From: Pontibacter mucosus
Lineage (GTDB): Bacteria; Bacteroidota; Bacteroidia; Cytophagales; Hymenobacteraceae
Length of the DNA: 64,000 nucleotides
Direction: 5' to 3'
Assembly: GCF_003054055.1 (NCBI RefSeq)
Contig: NZ_QBKI01000007.1
Location: 1 to 64,000, forward strand
A model generated the notes under the pieces. That model was not told the origin of the DNA. It searched no databases and saw nothing but the letters and a program-made list of their open reading frames with translations. Numbering within the stretch: the first letter of the stretch is position 1; every line of letters begins with the position of its first letter. Shown here piece after piece: positions 1 to 12,076 of this stretch. The position numbers were made by a program, and so were the translations under genes.

Positions 1-573
1 GGCATCGGCTATGGGGGCTCGTGCTTTCCCAAGGACGTGAAGGCGCTGATACGGACGGCCGCCGAGCAGGGCTACCCCATGCGGGTGCTGCAGGCCGTCG
101 AGGAGGTCAACGAGCGCCAGAAGTCGGTGCTCTTTGACAAGGTCGTGGCCCACTTCAACGGCGAGCTGGCTGGCAAGACCTTTGCCGTGTGGGGCCTCTC
201 GTTCAAGCCCAAGACCGACGACATGCGCGAGGCCCCCTCGCTGGTCATCATCGAGCGCCTGCTGGAGGCCGGCGCCCGGGTGAAGGCCTATGACCCGGTG
301 GCCATGGCCGAGGCCCGCCACTCGCTGGGCGACAGGGTCGAGTACGGCAAGGACGAGTACGAGGTGCTCATCGAGGCCGACGCGCTGCTGCTGGTGACCG
401 AGTGGCCCGAGTTCCGCTCGCCCAACTTCTCTGTGGTGGGCAAGCTCATGCGCGAGAAGGCCGTCTTCGACGGAAGAAACATCTACGACGGGGCGGAGCT
501 GGCCAAAAAGGGATTCGCCTACTACGGCATCGGGGTAAAGCAGCACACTAACCAGGAAAAAGCAGTAGTATAA
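1..573 (+). CDS. ugd: UDP-glucose 6-dehydrogenase, C-terminal part (5' end outside window)
   Basis: This is the 190-residue tail of an enzyme that oxidises UDP-glucose to UDP-glucuronate using two NAD+. The frame is open from base 1 and begins in the active-site block [10 protein letters not shown], so the catalytic Cys is visible residue 8. The central dimer helix follows, and then the C-terminal UDP-binding domain with the family motif [18 protein letters not shown] at about visible residues 61-78. The Rossmann NAD domain lies upstream of the window. The stop is 8 bp before the UDP-xylose synthase start, so the two are very probably one operon making UDP-glucuronate and then UDP-xylose for surface polysaccharide. 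GDP-mannose dehydrogenase is a relative, but the motif details fit the UDP-glucose enzyme better. Confidence 0.93.
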   Translation, partial: GIGYGGSCFPKDVKALIRTAAEQGYPMRVLQAVEEVNERQKSVLFDKVVAHFNGELAGKTFAVWGLSFKPKTDDMREAPSLVIIERLLEAGARVKAYDPVAMAEARHSLGDRVEYGKDEYEVLIEADALLLVTEWPEFRSPNFSVVGKLMREKAVFDGRNIYDGAELAKKGFAYYGIGVKQHTNQEKAVV

Positions 574-581
574 GACATATC

Positions 582-1544
<963 letters not shown>

Positions 1545-1560
1545 GCAGCCGCTTGAAAGT

Positions 1561-1606
1561 ATAAAAGGAGAGGGATGCCACACCAATGGCATCCCTCTCC
1601 TTTTAT
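1561..1606 (+). terminator. Strong bidirectional hairpin terminator
   Basis: A perfect 20-bp inverted repeat (1561-1580 with 1587-1606) around a 6-base loop. The arms end in A-rich and T-rich sequence, so it can stop both the ugd operon and the convergent TPR gene. Confidence 0.85.
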
Positions 1607-1629
1607 ACTTTATACTTATACTGTGCTGA

Positions 1630-2868
1630 TTAGCTTTTTTTGTTCTCCTTTAAAAAGGTCTTTGCCTCTTTGTAGTTCGCCGACTTCTTATCGCTGGCCT
1701 TCATGACCACAGAATAGTAGCCCTTGGCGGCGGCCTTGTCTTTTTGCTGCTTGGCAATGCGCGCCAAGTTCAGGTATGAATTGACAAAGTAGCCCGATTC
1801 GCGCTCATTTGTCATCTCGGCATACTTAATCGTGCTCTTGTAGTAGTCCTTTGCCTTCTCAAAGTCGCGGTACTTGTGCTGGTTGATGTAGCCCAGAATA
1901 TAAGAAGCATAGCGGCCGCTCACGGCCTCAAAGCCTGGCATTTGCTGCTCTAACTTAGCCAAAATCTCCTCTGAAACGCGCTCTGCCTTGGTGAAATGGC
2001 CATTCACGAACAGCAAGCGGGCGTAAAACCGCTGGAAATAGGCATTGTCAGGGTATTTCAGGGCCAGGTCTTCGGATATTTCGAGGGCTTCCTGCATCTT
2101 CTTCTCCTCGTTGGCCAGAATCTTCATCAGGAAGAGCTTCGACTCGGTGCCGGTGTAAAAACCGGTTTGGGACACATAAGACAGCTGCTTTAACCCCAGG
2201 CGCTTATCCCCGTTAGGGAAGAAAACAAGCACAGGGCGCAGCATCGGGTAGTTCTCAGGAATCCAGACGGCGTAGTAGTTGAACAGGGCCTCCCCGAAGA
2301 GGAACTCAGGGCTCAGGCCGTTGCCGGCTTTGGCCTTCTCCAGGTAGTCGAGGGAGCGCTTGCTGGCCACTGTGGCTTTGCGCCAGTTGCTGCGCTCAGA
2401 GTGCAGGCGGGCGGTAAACCCGTAAGATGCGGCCAGAAAGAAGGCGGCTTCCACATTGTTTTCGTCCTGTTCGTACATGGTCTCGGCCTTCTGGATGGTA
2501 GAGTCCATGTAAGCGAAGAACAGGTCGTCGTACTTTAGGGTCTGGATGTTGGTCGGTACGATCTTCCACCACTGGCTCAGGCCCATCAGGAAGTATGGCA
2601 GCGGGTGCTCAGGATAGCGGCGGCGCAGCGACTTAAACTGTTTCTCGGCACGCTCATACTTGAAGTTGTACATGTTGTCAACAGCCCCCTCCAGCTCATA
2701 CTGCACATCCTTGTTCAGGAGCAGCATACCTTTTACCTTGGCTGCGGCCGGAAGTACTTCCACCTCAGACATGGTTACCTGTCGCATCGCCGTAGAGTCA
2801 GTGGACTGTTGTGCAAAAGCGAAGGCAGGGAAAAGGAGCGTGAAGATTGCTAAAAATACGTTCTTCAT
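1630..2868 (-). CDS. Exported tetratricopeptide-repeat protein
   Basis: A 412-residue protein. I chose the Met at 2868 because it opens a clean signal peptide (MKNVFLAIFTLLFPAFAFAQ, cleavage after about residue 20); the upstream in-frame extension looks like non-coding sequence. The mature part is mostly alpha-helical, with TPR-like pairs such as YERAEKQFKSLRRRYPEHPL and a C-terminal run of repeats (AKDYYKSTIKYAE, LNLARIAKQQKDKAAAKGYY). It is probably periplasmic or envelope-bound and acts as a protein-interaction scaffold. No catalytic motif is visible and the specific role is unknown. It is transcribed divergently from the peptidase at 2978. Confidence 0.8.
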   Translation of the reverse strand: MKNVFLAIFTLLFPAFAFAQQSTDSTAMRQVTMSEVEVLPAAAKVKGMLLLNKDVQYELEGAVDNMYNFKYERAEKQFKSLRRRYPEHPLPYFLMGLSQWWKIVPTNIQTLKYDDLFFAYMDSTIQKAETMYEQDENNVEAAFFLAASYGFTARLHSERSNWRKATVASKRSLDYLEKAKAGNGLSPEFLFGEALFNYYAVWIPENYPMLRPVLVFFPNGDKRLGLKQLSYVSQTGFYTGTESKLFLMKILANEEKKMQEALEISEDLALKYPDNAYFQRFYARLLFVNGHFTKAERVSEEILAKLEQQMPGFEAVSGRYASYILGYINQHKYRDFEKAKDYYKSTIKYAEMTNERESGYFVNSYLNLARIAKQQKDKAAAKGYYSVVMKASDKKSANYKEAKTFLKENKKS

Positions 2869-2977
2869 GGAGGGCCAAAAATTGTAAGTTTGTTCGTGCT
2901 GTTGGGCAGCAGGCTTTGCTAGTTCTAAAAGTACAACAATTCTAATGATAATGAATTCCCTAAAGGTAAAATAATTT

Positions 2978-3892
2978 ATGAAATTACTCGAAACACTCTG
3001 CCGCATCCACGCCCCATCGGGCAACGAACAAAAGCTGAAGGAATTCCTGCTTAATTATATAACTGAGCACAAATCGAAGTGGAAACAACAGCCTGTTATA
3101 CTGCATGGAGAAGGGTTTCAGGACTGCATCGTATTGGTCTTTGGCAAACCCAAGAGTGCAATTTTTGCCCACATGGACTCGATAGGATTTACCGTTCGCT
3201 ATGGCCATCAACTGGTGAGGATAGGTGGTCCGGACCTGGAGAGCGGCTATACGCTGGTGGGGGAGGACAGCCAGGGAGAAATAGAGTGCACGCTGGCTTT
3301 TGATGAGGAGTCCGGCGCTATCAGCTATGCGTTTGAGCGTGAGATAGAACGGGGCACAGAGCTGGTGTTTAAGTGCGATTTCAGGGAGACGGAGGAGACT
3401 GTGCAAAGCTGCTACCTCGACAACCGCCTGGGCGTATGGTCGGCGCTGCAGGTGGCCGAGACGCTGGAGAACGGTATCATCGCTTTTTGCTGCTGGGAGG
3501 AGCACGGAGGAGGCTCGGTGTCGTACCTGGCCCGCTACATACACGAGCAATACGGCGTTACGCAGGGCCTGATTTCGGATATAACCTGGGTAACGGAGGG
3601 GGTGCACGCCGGCAAGGGCGTCGTGATCTCGATGCGCGACAGCCTGATTCCGCGGCGCGCTTACGTGCAGCGCATTATAAGTATAGCCAAAGAGGCGGGT
3701 ATACCCTATCAGCTGGAAGTAGAGGGTGCCGGCGGAAGCGATGCCAAGGAGCTGCAGCGCAGCGCCTACCCCTGGGACTGGTGCTTTGTAGGCGCTCCCG
3801 AGGATAACGTACATACCCCGAACGAGATCGTGCACAAGAAGGATATTGAAGGTATGGTGGCGTTGTACAAGGTGTTGATGGAGAAGTTATAG
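2978..3892 (+). CDS. M42-family-type aminopeptidase/zinc hydrolase
   Basis: A 304-residue cytoplasmic hydrolase. Metal-ligand blocks of the M42 (glutamyl aminopeptidase/endoglucanase M) fold are recognisable: AHMDSIGF (His65, Asp67), LDNR (Asp148), CCWEEHGGG (Glu174/Glu175, the catalytic base region), a SDITW block at about 200, and HTPNE (His279). The order and spacing fit the family, though several blocks are diverged and the protein is shorter than typical 340-360-residue members, so substrate range cannot be inferred. The gene starts 109 bp from the divergent TPR gene and is followed by a hairpin at 3905-3947. Confidence 0.82.
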   Translation: MKLLETLCRIHAPSGNEQKLKEFLLNYITEHKSKWKQQPVILHGEGFQDCIVLVFGKPKSAIFAHMDSIGFTVRYGHQLVRIGGPDLESGYTLVGEDSQGEIECTLAFDEESGAISYAFEREIERGTELVFKCDFRETEETVQSCYLDNRLGVWSALQVAETLENGIIAFCCWEEHGGGSVSYLARYIHEQYGVTQGLISDITWVTEGVHAGKGVVISMRDSLIPRRAYVQRIISIAKEAGIPYQLEVEGAGGSDAKELQRSAYPWDWCFVGAPEDNVHTPNEIVHKKDIEGMVALYKVLMEKL

Positions 3893-3904
3893 AGTGTAGT
3901 TTTT

Positions 3905-3947
3905 ACCAGGGAAGTATGGCGTGTTCCTTTACCTATACTTCCCTGGT
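3905..3947 (+). terminator. Hairpin after the M42 peptidase gene
   Basis: A perfect 13-bp stem (3905-3917 with 3935-3947) placed 12 bp after the stop codon. Both arms contain the AAGTAT/ATACTT word. There is no long T-run, so termination strength is uncertain. Confidence 0.55.
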
Positions 3948-3949
3948 TA

Positions 3950-4795
3950 TACTTCTATACTCGCTTTTGCCATATTTATACTTTGGCTATACTATATAGC
4001 TTAGTTATACTTCATACCCCATCGCTGGCGCGGGTTTGCAACCCGTGCCTTGCTATCTTCTCGGATTTGCAATCCGACTGGCTTGAAAAGCCAATACTTT
4101 ATACTTCGGCTATACTTTTATACTTTGATAACGCTGTTCCGGACATCCTTGTCCGGAACCACTTCTGCTGCGGATTTCCTAGTCCGCGCAAGCCATACTT
4201 CCCTAGCCACCGCTTCCTTCATTTGAGCTAAGCTATCCTTTCTAGCTACCACTTATCCTATAGTCTTACATAAGCTACAGTTAGTCTTACATAAGCTACA
4301 GTTTCATCTCTAGCTTTCTGCCCTCCTAGGCCGGGAGGCCTCGCCTTGGGGGTAGGGGCCCTCGATAAGGGCATCGCGCTGCTTTCGCTTCCTTTGCTCC
4401 TACGTCGCAATGCCCTGGCGGGCACCGCAACATCCACAAGGCGCTCAACCCAAGGCTGGGAGAAGGTCGATAGCCGCTGCTGACAAAGCCTCAGCAAGAG
4501 TCCCCCTTCGAAGGGGGGAGGGGGATGTTACTTGTCTGCTGACAATTCCCCTCTTGGGAGGGGTCAGGGGTGGGTTTATACTTGGTAGGGACAGGTCGCG
4601 ACCTGTCCGCGCGAGAACAGAAACTATAGAGCTTATACTTTAGATAAGTAACTACGGACTACCCGCCTTAGACAAGGAGGGGTAGGGGTGGTTGGACCCG
4701 GTACAGCCAAAGCATTTTACCTATTTCTAGGGGAGGAGGTAATATCGCCTCCTTGGCCTGCTAAATAACACACCACCTCCAACTAAAACCAGTAC
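3950..4795. repeat. Repeat-filled intergenic island 1 (mini-hairpins and dispersed repeats)
   Basis: The 1.1-kb gene-free stretch 3893-5007 holds no credible gene. It contains many TATACTT words. A string of small stem-loops with different stems lies at 4031-4045, 4062-4076, 4080-4092, 4137-4158 and 4170-4187. A reverse-strand copy of a longer dispersed repeat is at about 4200-4480 and shares blocks with copies near 15.9, 32.8 and 41.5 kb. A third family at about 4497-4715, of the form AGGAGGGG...GGGGTGG with a GGTCGCGACC palindrome, recurs near 15.5 kb and in part near 32.4 and 44.85 kb. From about 4716 to 5007 the sequence is AT-rich and presumably carries the hppA promoter, but I see no clear consensus. 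Confidence 0.8.
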
Positions 4796-5007
4796 CTGAA
4801 TTAGTATTAAGAATCTATTGACAGGCCTCACAGACAGCACCAACCAGGTTTTCTTTATTGATGTTGCAACATGCTATTGGTTAGTAAAATAAGTGCAAAT
4901 GGGAGTTACAGGAAAGCTTGCCGGATATTTGGAAAAGTCTAACGAAACAATTTTCTTTAATATCTATATATACCCCTTATTAAATCCCTTAACCTTAATT
5001 TAACTGA

Positions 5008-7266
<2,259 letters not shown>

Positions 7267-7287
7267 TTGCCCGCAGCAAATATGAAG

Positions 7288-7320
7288 ATAAGCCCGGCTT
7301 TAGGTTGGGCTTATTTTTTA
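7288..7320 (+). terminator. Terminator of hppA
   Basis: Stem ATAAGCCC/GGGCTTAT (7288-7295 with 7307-7314) followed by a T-rich run. It overlaps the -33 element of the downstream hpt promoter. Confidence 0.8.
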
Positions 7321-7336
7321 TTTATACTTACCTTTG
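7305..7336 (+). promoter_or_regulatory. Bacteroidetes-type promoter for hpt
   Basis: TTG at 7305-7307, a 21-base spacer, then TACCTTTG at 7329-7336. This matches the phylum's sigma-70 (SigA-type) consensus TTTG-N19-21-TAnnTTTG. The hpt ATG is 23 bases downstream. Confidence 0.65.
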
Positions 7337-7358
7337 TTCAGGATAAACCCAATATCAC

Positions 7359-7901
7359 ATGGAGCCGCGTACTATTCAGATACATGACTGTGAGTTCAGT
7401 ACTTATATTTTTGAAGAGGAGATAATTGCCCGCATCCACATGCTGGCCGAGCAATTGGACAGTGATTACGCTGAGAAAAAGCCCCTCTTCCTGGCCGTGC
7501 TCAACGGCTCGTTCATGTTCGTATCCGACCTGCTCAAACGGGTTTCCATACCCTGTGAGATTTCGTTCATCCGCCTGGCCAGCTACCAGGACATGCACAG
7601 CACCGGCAAGGTGAAAGAGGTGCTGGGCCTGACGGAGGACATAAGGGGGCGCCATGTAATAGTGCTGGAGGATATTGTGGATACCGGTCATACCGTGCAC
7701 GGTTTGCTGAGCCAGTTAAAAGAGCGCAGCCCTGCCTCGGTGGAGGTGGCCACGCTGCTGATGAAGCCCGACTGCCTGCAGCACCCGCTGGATGTAAAGT
7801 ATGTGGCCCGTGCCATCCCGAACGACTTTGTGGTGGGCTATGGCCTCGACTACAACGGATTGGGGCGCAACCTGCGCGACATCTACAAGATCGTGTCATA
7901 A
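7359..7901 (+). CDS. hpt: Hypoxanthine phosphoribosyltransferase
   Basis: A 180-residue type I phosphoribosyltransferase for purine salvage: hypoxanthine (and usually guanine) plus PRPP gives IMP/GMP. The PRPP-binding signature VIVLEDIVDTGHT is at about residues 100-112, with the paired acidic residues Glu104/Asp105. The PPi-loop region VLNGSFMFVSDLL is at 48-59 and the purine-binding tail DFVVGYGLDYNGLGRNL near the C-terminus. Length and motif order are normal. It has its own promoter (7305-7336) and sits 95 bp before adk, another nucleotide-metabolism gene. Confidence 0.95.
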   Translation: MEPRTIQIHDCEFSTYIFEEEIIARIHMLAEQLDSDYAEKKPLFLAVLNGSFMFVSDLLKRVSIPCEISFIRLASYQDMHSTGKVKEVLGLTEDIRGRHVIVLEDIVDTGHTVHGLLSQLKERSPASVEVATLLMKPDCLQHPLDVKYVARAIPNDFVVGYGLDYNGLGRNLRDIYKIVS

Positions 7902-7966
7902 GCCCTCCAGGCTGGCCGTAGGTCTTCCTGTCACCAAAACTTAAGTGCTTAGTTAGGATTTATACT

Positions 7967-7974
7967 TATATTTG
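7967..7974 (+). promoter_or_regulatory. Possible -7 element for adk
   Basis: TTATATTTG contains a TAnnTTTG match 22 bases before the adk ATG. No good TTTG lies at the expected distance upstream, so support is partial. Confidence 0.35.
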
Positions 7975-7996
7975 CTTTTTAATTTAGCTATCAGAT

Positions 7997-8593
7997 ATGC
8001 TTAATATCGTTTTGTTTGGCCCTCCAGGTGCTGGTAAAGGTACCCAAAGTCAAAAACTATTAGATAAATACAACCTGATTCACCTTTCTACCGGCGATCT
8101 GCTGCGCTCTGAGATCGCAGCCGGAACCGCGCTTGGCCTTGAGGCTAAAAAGCTAATGGACAACGGTTTGCTGGTGCCCGACGAGGTGGTGATCGGTATG
8201 ATCGAAAACAAGGTGAAGGAGCACCGCCAGGCGGCAGGCTTTATTTTCGACGGCTTTCCGCGCACCGTGCCACAGGCCCAGGGGCTGGACAAGCTGCTGC
8301 AGGACAACGATACGGAGATATCTGCCATGATTGCCCTGAAAGTAGACGACGAGGAGCTGACCAAGCGCCTGTTGCTGCGCGGCCAGACATCCGGCCGTCC
8401 AGACGACCAGAACGAAGAGCTGATCCGCAAGCGCGTAAACGAGTACAACACCAAAACCAAACCGGTGGCTGACTACTATGCCGGTCAGGGAAAATACTTT
8501 GCGGTGGATGGCATCGGTGAGATAGAAGAAATCTTTAAGGCGCTGTGCCAGCACATTGACGCGCTGAAAGAGAAGCAGGAAGAGAATAAATAG
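7997..8593 (+). CDS. adk: Adenylate kinase (short-lid form)
   Basis: A 198-residue enzyme that interconverts AMP + ATP and 2 ADP. The P-loop GPPGAGKGT is at residues 8-16. The AMP-site blocks HLSTGDLLR and [14 protein letters not shown] and the lid segment [14 protein letters not shown] are all present. The lid is the short, zinc-less type. The gene is followed within 20 bp by obg, suggesting a common transcript. Confidence 0.96.
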   Translation: MLNIVLFGPPGAGKGTQSQKLLDKYNLIHLSTGDLLRSEIAAGTALGLEAKKLMDNGLLVPDEVVIGMIENKVKEHRQAAGFIFDGFPRTVPQAQGLDKLLQDNDTEISAMIALKVDDEELTKRLLLRGQTSGRPDDQNEELIRKRVNEYNTKTKPVADYYAGQGKYFAVDGIGEIEEIFKALCQHIDALKEKQEENK

Positions 8594-8612
8594 CCTACTG
8601 GCCCAATCAAAT

Positions 8613-9605
8613 TTGGCACAAAGCAATTTCATAGATTACGTTAAGATTTGCTCGCGCTCCGGGCACGGTGGCGGAGGTTCCGCGCACCTGCATCGGGATA
8701 AACGCACGGCAAAAGGTGGCCCCGACGGGGGCGACGGAGGCCGTGGCGGCCACGTGATACTTCGCGGAAACGCCCAGCTCTGGACGCTGCTGCACCTGCA
8801 GTACCGCAAGCACGTTATTGCTGCCAACGGCCTGAACGGCGGTGCCAGCCACTCTACCGGTGCACAAGGCCAGGACGAGATTCTGGAGGTGCCGCTCGGA
8901 ACGATTGCCCGCAACGCCGAAACAGGCGAGGTAATGTGCGAGATAACGGAGGATGGTCAGGAAATTATACTTACCCCCGGCGGCCGCGGCGGCCTGGGGA
9001 ACGCTCATTTTAAGTCTCCTACCAACCAAACCCCGCGCTATGCCCAGCCAGGTGAGCCAGGTATCGAGGAGTGGGTTATTCTGGAACTCAAACTGCTGGC
9101 CGATGTCGGACTGGTGGGGTTCCCGAACGCCGGCAAGTCTACGCTACTTTCGGTTGTATCAGCCGCGAAGCCCAAAATAGCGAACTACCCTTTCACGACC
9201 CTGGAGCCTAATCTCGGCGTAGTGGCCTACCGCGATTACAAATCCTTCGTGATGGCTGACATTCCGGGAATAATTGAGGGAGCCTCTGAGGGGAAAGGCC
9301 TGGGTTTGCGCTTCCTGCGCCACATCGAACGGAACTCCATGCTGCTGTTTATGGTTTCCTGTGAGAGTGCCGACATTGCCAGCGAGTATGGTGTGCTGCT
9401 AGGCGAACTGGAAAAGTATAACCCCGAGCTGCTGGACAAAAAGCGTATACTGGCCATCACCAAATCCGACATGCTGGACGAGGAACTGGAAAACGAGATG
9501 CGCAGAACCCTGCCGGAAGGCCTGCCGACTGTGTTCATATCCAGTATAACAGGAAAGAACATTACGCAACTGAAAGACATGATCTGGGAGGCGCTTAATA
9601 GCTAG
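8613..9605 (+). CDS. obg: Obg/CgtA GTPase, ribosome assembly
   Basis: A 330-residue essential GTPase that binds the 50S subunit and links ribosome maturation to nutritional state. The glycine-rich Obg fold is at about residues 1-158 ([36 protein letters not shown]). The G domain has G1 GFPNAGKST at 169-177, the switch and G3 block DIPGIIEGA, and NKxD written as TKSD. The only start that keeps the conserved NFIDYVKI opening is TTG at 8613; no ATG is available. It lacks the long variable C-terminal domain of some homologues. The hairpin at 9636-9673 ends the adk-obg unit. Confidence 0.95.
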   Translation: MAQSNFIDYVKICSRSGHGGGGSAHLHRDKRTAKGGPDGGDGGRGGHVILRGNAQLWTLLHLQYRKHVIAANGLNGGASHSTGAQGQDEILEVPLGTIARNAETGEVMCEITEDGQEIILTPGGRGGLGNAHFKSPTNQTPRYAQPGEPGIEEWVILELKLLADVGLVGFPNAGKSTLLSVVSAAKPKIANYPFTTLEPNLGVVAYRDYKSFVMADIPGIIEGASEGKGLGLRFLRHIERNSMLLFMVSCESADIASEYGVLLGELEKYNPELLDKKRILAITKSDMLDEELENEMRRTLPEGLPTVFISSITGKNITQLKDMIWEALNS

Positions 9606-9635
9606 CGCACAACCCGGTAAAAGTATAAAACCAGG

Positions 9636-9673
9636 ATCGGTAGGGGTTGTAAAACCTGCTACCGATTTTTTTT
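9636..9673 (+). terminator. Terminator of adk-obg
   Basis: Stem ATCGGTAG/CTACCGAT (9636-9643 with 9659-9666) followed by a run of T to 9673. Confidence 0.85.
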
Positions 9674-9908
9674 AATGAGTGAATTTTGAAGGCATGATTA
9701 AGTGAATCATTATTGAGGAGGATGTGAAGCGTTTTAGATACGCTTGTCAGGCGCATAAATTTCAAATCTCTGGATTTCAAATAAGCATTCAGTCATTCAC
9801 TCAGACACTCATTCAGAATTGAGCTGTGTCAGAATGGCACAAGCTCGTCTTTGGCAAGACAATTGAAAAGACAAAATAGACCATTCAACCAAAGTTTTTT
9901 AAGGCATT
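9674..9908. other. Non-coding leader region before grpE
   Basis: AT-rich sequence between the obg terminator and grpE. It contains repeated GAATGAGTGA/TCATTCACTCA-like words at about 9674-9820. I see neither a CIRCE operator nor a clear TAnnTTTG box, so heat-shock control of grpE-dnaJ is not evident from sequence. Confidence 0.4.
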
Positions 9909-10484
9909 ATGTCAGATAAACATACCAAAAAGGAGCAAGAGCACGAGGAACTGCAGGAAAATACTGCCAATGCAGCTACCGAAGAGGAACTGAACCAGGT
10001 GGATGAGACAGCTGAAGAAGCCAATGCGGAAACACAGCAGGACTCAACTGCCGCCGAACTGGCTGAAATGAAGGATAAGTTCATCCGCCTGATGGCCGAG
10101 TTTGAGAACTTCCGTCGCCGCACGGCAAAAGAACGCCTGGATCTGATTAAGACAGCTGCAGAGGACGTGATGACGGACTTACTGCCCGTGCTGGACGACA
10201 TGGACCGCGCAAGCCAGTCTGTGGAGAGCGCCAAAGACGTAGAGGCGGTTGCCCAGGGTCTGGAACTGGTTTTCCACAAACTTAAGAGCGTAACCATCCA
10301 GAAGGGCCTCAAGCCAATGGAGACCAAGGCCGGCGATGAGTTCGATAGCGACCTCCACGAGGCAGTTACGCAAATTCCGGCTCCGTCTGAAGAACTGAAG
10401 GGCAAGATTGTAGACGTGATTGAGAAAGGATACACGCTGAACGAGAAGGTAATCCGTTTTGCGAAAGTTGTAATTGGAGCGTAA
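9909..10484 (+). CDS. grpE: GrpE nucleotide-exchange factor
   Basis: A 191-residue co-chaperone that releases ADP from DnaK. An acidic, Gln/Glu-rich N-terminus (to about residue 50) precedes the long dimerising coiled coil (LAEMKDKFIRLMAEFENFRRR). The compact beta domain ends with the family signature block around DEFDSDLHEAVTQIPAPSEE and VIEKGYTLNEKVIRFAKVVI. Length is normal. The stop is 3 bp from dnaJ, so the pair is co-transcribed and perhaps translationally coupled. dnaK itself is not in the window. Confidence 0.95.
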   Translation: MSDKHTKKEQEHEELQENTANAATEEELNQVDETAEEANAETQQDSTAAELAEMKDKFIRLMAEFENFRRRTAKERLDLIKTAAEDVMTDLLPVLDDMDRASQSVESAKDVEAVAQGLELVFHKLKSVTIQKGLKPMETKAGDEFDSDLHEAVTQIPAPSEELKGKIVDVIEKGYTLNEKVIRFAKVVIGA

Positions 10485-10487
10485 GCC

Positions 10488-11630
10488 ATGGCTAAGAGAG
10501 ATTATTACGAGGTTTTAGGTGTAAGCAAGAGCGCCACGCAGGAGGAGATAAAGAAGGCTTACCGTAAAATCGCCATCAAGTACCACCCCGATAAAAACCC
10601 CGACGACCCGACTGCTGAGGATAAGTTTAAGGAGGCAGCTGAGGCGTATGAGGTGCTGAGCGACCAGCAGAAGCGCCAGCGCTATGACCAGTTCGGCCAT
10701 CAGGGCATGAACGGCGGCTTCGGTGGCGGCGGTGGCATGAACATGGAGGATATCTTCTCCCAGTTCGGCGATATCTTTGGCGGTGGCGGTTTCGAAAGCT
10801 TCTTCGGAGGGGCCAGCCGTGGTGGCGGGCGCCGTCAGCGCAAGGGATCAAACCTTCGTATTAAGCTGAAACTTAACCTGGAGGAGATTGCCAATGGCGT
10901 AGAAAAAAAAATCAAGGTAAAGCGGTATGTGGCCTGTAGCACCTGCGGGGGCAACGGCGCTAAAAACGGCACCGACATGCAGACTTGCGGTACCTGCCAG
11001 GGCTCTGGCCAGGTGCGCAAGGTGGTAAACACCATGCTGGGGCAGATGGTATCTACCAGTACCTGTCCTACCTGTAACGGCGAGGGCCGCATTGTAACCA
11101 GCAACTGCCAGGCCTGCCACGGCAGCGGGCGTGAGCTGGCCGAGGAGGTGATCACGATTAATGTGCCGGGCGGTGTAATGGATGGCATGCAGCTGAGCAT
11201 GAGCGGCAAGGGCAACGTACCTGAGCGCGGTGGCGTGCCAGGCGACCTGCTGATACAGATAGAGGAGGAGCCGCACCCAACCCTGAAGCGGGAAGGCAAC
11301 AACATCATCTACGACCAGTACATCAGCTTTATTGATGCTGCACTGGGCGCCGAGGTAGAGGTGCCGACCATCACGGGTAAAGTGAAGATTACGCTGAAGC
11401 CGGGCACGCAAAGCGGCGAGATTTTCAGGCTGCGCGGTAAAGGCATACAGGACATTAACGGCTACGGCAAAGGCGATCAGCTGATCCATGTGAACGTATG
11501 GACGCCGAAAGACCTGAGCAGCGACGAGAAAGCGGTGCTGGAAGGCCTGCGCTACTCGAAGAACTTTACGCCAAACCCAGGCAAGAACGAGAAGGGTTTT
11601 TTTGAAAAAGTGAAGGACTACTTCAACTAA
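10488..11630 (+). CDS. dnaJ: Chaperone DnaJ (type I Hsp40)
   Basis: A 380-residue co-chaperone that delivers clients to DnaK and stimulates its ATPase. The J domain (1-70) carries His33-Pro34-Asp35. A Gly/Phe-rich linker follows ([20 protein letters not shown]). Four CxxCxGxG zinc motifs lie at roughly 148-212 ([32 protein letters not shown]), then the two client-binding beta domains. All diagnostic elements are intact. The gene ends the grpE-dnaJ operon at a perfect palindromic terminator. Confidence 0.97.
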   Translation: MAKRDYYEVLGVSKSATQEEIKKAYRKIAIKYHPDKNPDDPTAEDKFKEAAEAYEVLSDQQKRQRYDQFGHQGMNGGFGGGGGMNMEDIFSQFGDIFGGGGFESFFGGASRGGGRRQRKGSNLRIKLKLNLEEIANGVEKKIKVKRYVACSTCGGNGAKNGTDMQTCGTCQGSGQVRKVVNTMLGQMVSTSTCPTCNGEGRIVTSNCQACHGSGRELAEEVITINVPGGVMDGMQLSMSGKGNVPERGGVPGDLLIQIEEEPHPTLKREGNNIIYDQYISFIDAALGAEVEVPTITGKVKITLKPGTQSGEIFRLRGKGIQDINGYGKGDQLIHVNVWTPKDLSSDEKAVLEGLRYSKNFTPNPGKNEKGFFEKVKDYFN

Positions 11631-11651
11631 GAATCTTCTGTAGAATACTTT

Positions 11652-11690
11652 AAAGCCCTGCTCCAGGTATACCTGGAGCAGGGCTTTTTT
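11652..11690 (+). terminator. Terminator of grpE-dnaJ
   Basis: A perfect 36-base palindrome (11652-11687) followed by T residues. Confidence 0.9.
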
Positions 11691-11699
11691 ATACTTTAT

Positions 11700-12046
11700 A
11701 CTTTCCCTTCGCTCGCCGGAGGCGAGTGTGAGGCATCTTATGTCCTCCGACTGCCACTGTCTATACTTTATACTTCCACAGCTTATACTTTCTTCATGAG
11801 GAGGCGGGACGCTACTCAATAGCGCGCACTCGCCGGAGGCGAGCGAGGGCCGAGTTTATACTTTATACTTCCTCATTTAAGCATCTGACTTTACCCTAGA
11901 AGTATAACTTGTAAGCATCTTACCAGTCTCTGAACAATTGTACCAAGCACACAGGTGATGCTACCGGTTCCTGCAGCTGCTGTTTGTTTTATAGTTTCCT
12001 TTGTTGATTAAGTATAGGCAGGCAACGCACTGTGCGGCAGAATGAG
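11700..12046. repeat. Intergenic region with paired CTCGCC-GGA-GGCGAG mini-hairpins
   Basis: A gene-free stretch after the dnaJ terminator. Two identical 15-base stem-loops, stem CTCGCC/GGCGAG with loop GGA, occur at 11712-11726 and 11829-11843. The second sits in a GCGCACTCG context and the first in GAGTGTGAGGCATC. The same context words recur near 44.74 and 44.96 kb with a different stem (CTCGCG). TATACTT words fill the gaps. Confidence 0.65.
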
Positions 12047-12054
12047 TATATTTG
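12047..12054 (+). promoter_or_regulatory. Possible -7 element for the ABC operon
   Basis: TATATTTG matches TAnnTTTG 22 bases before the TTG start. No TTTG is found at the expected upstream spacing. Confidence 0.35.
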
Positions 12055-12076
12055 GGTAAACTAAAGCGAAGCACCC

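Noticed and set aside
4031..4187. CRISPR array
   Set aside because: No constant repeat with regular spacers; units are individual hairpins with differing stems and no cas genes are present.
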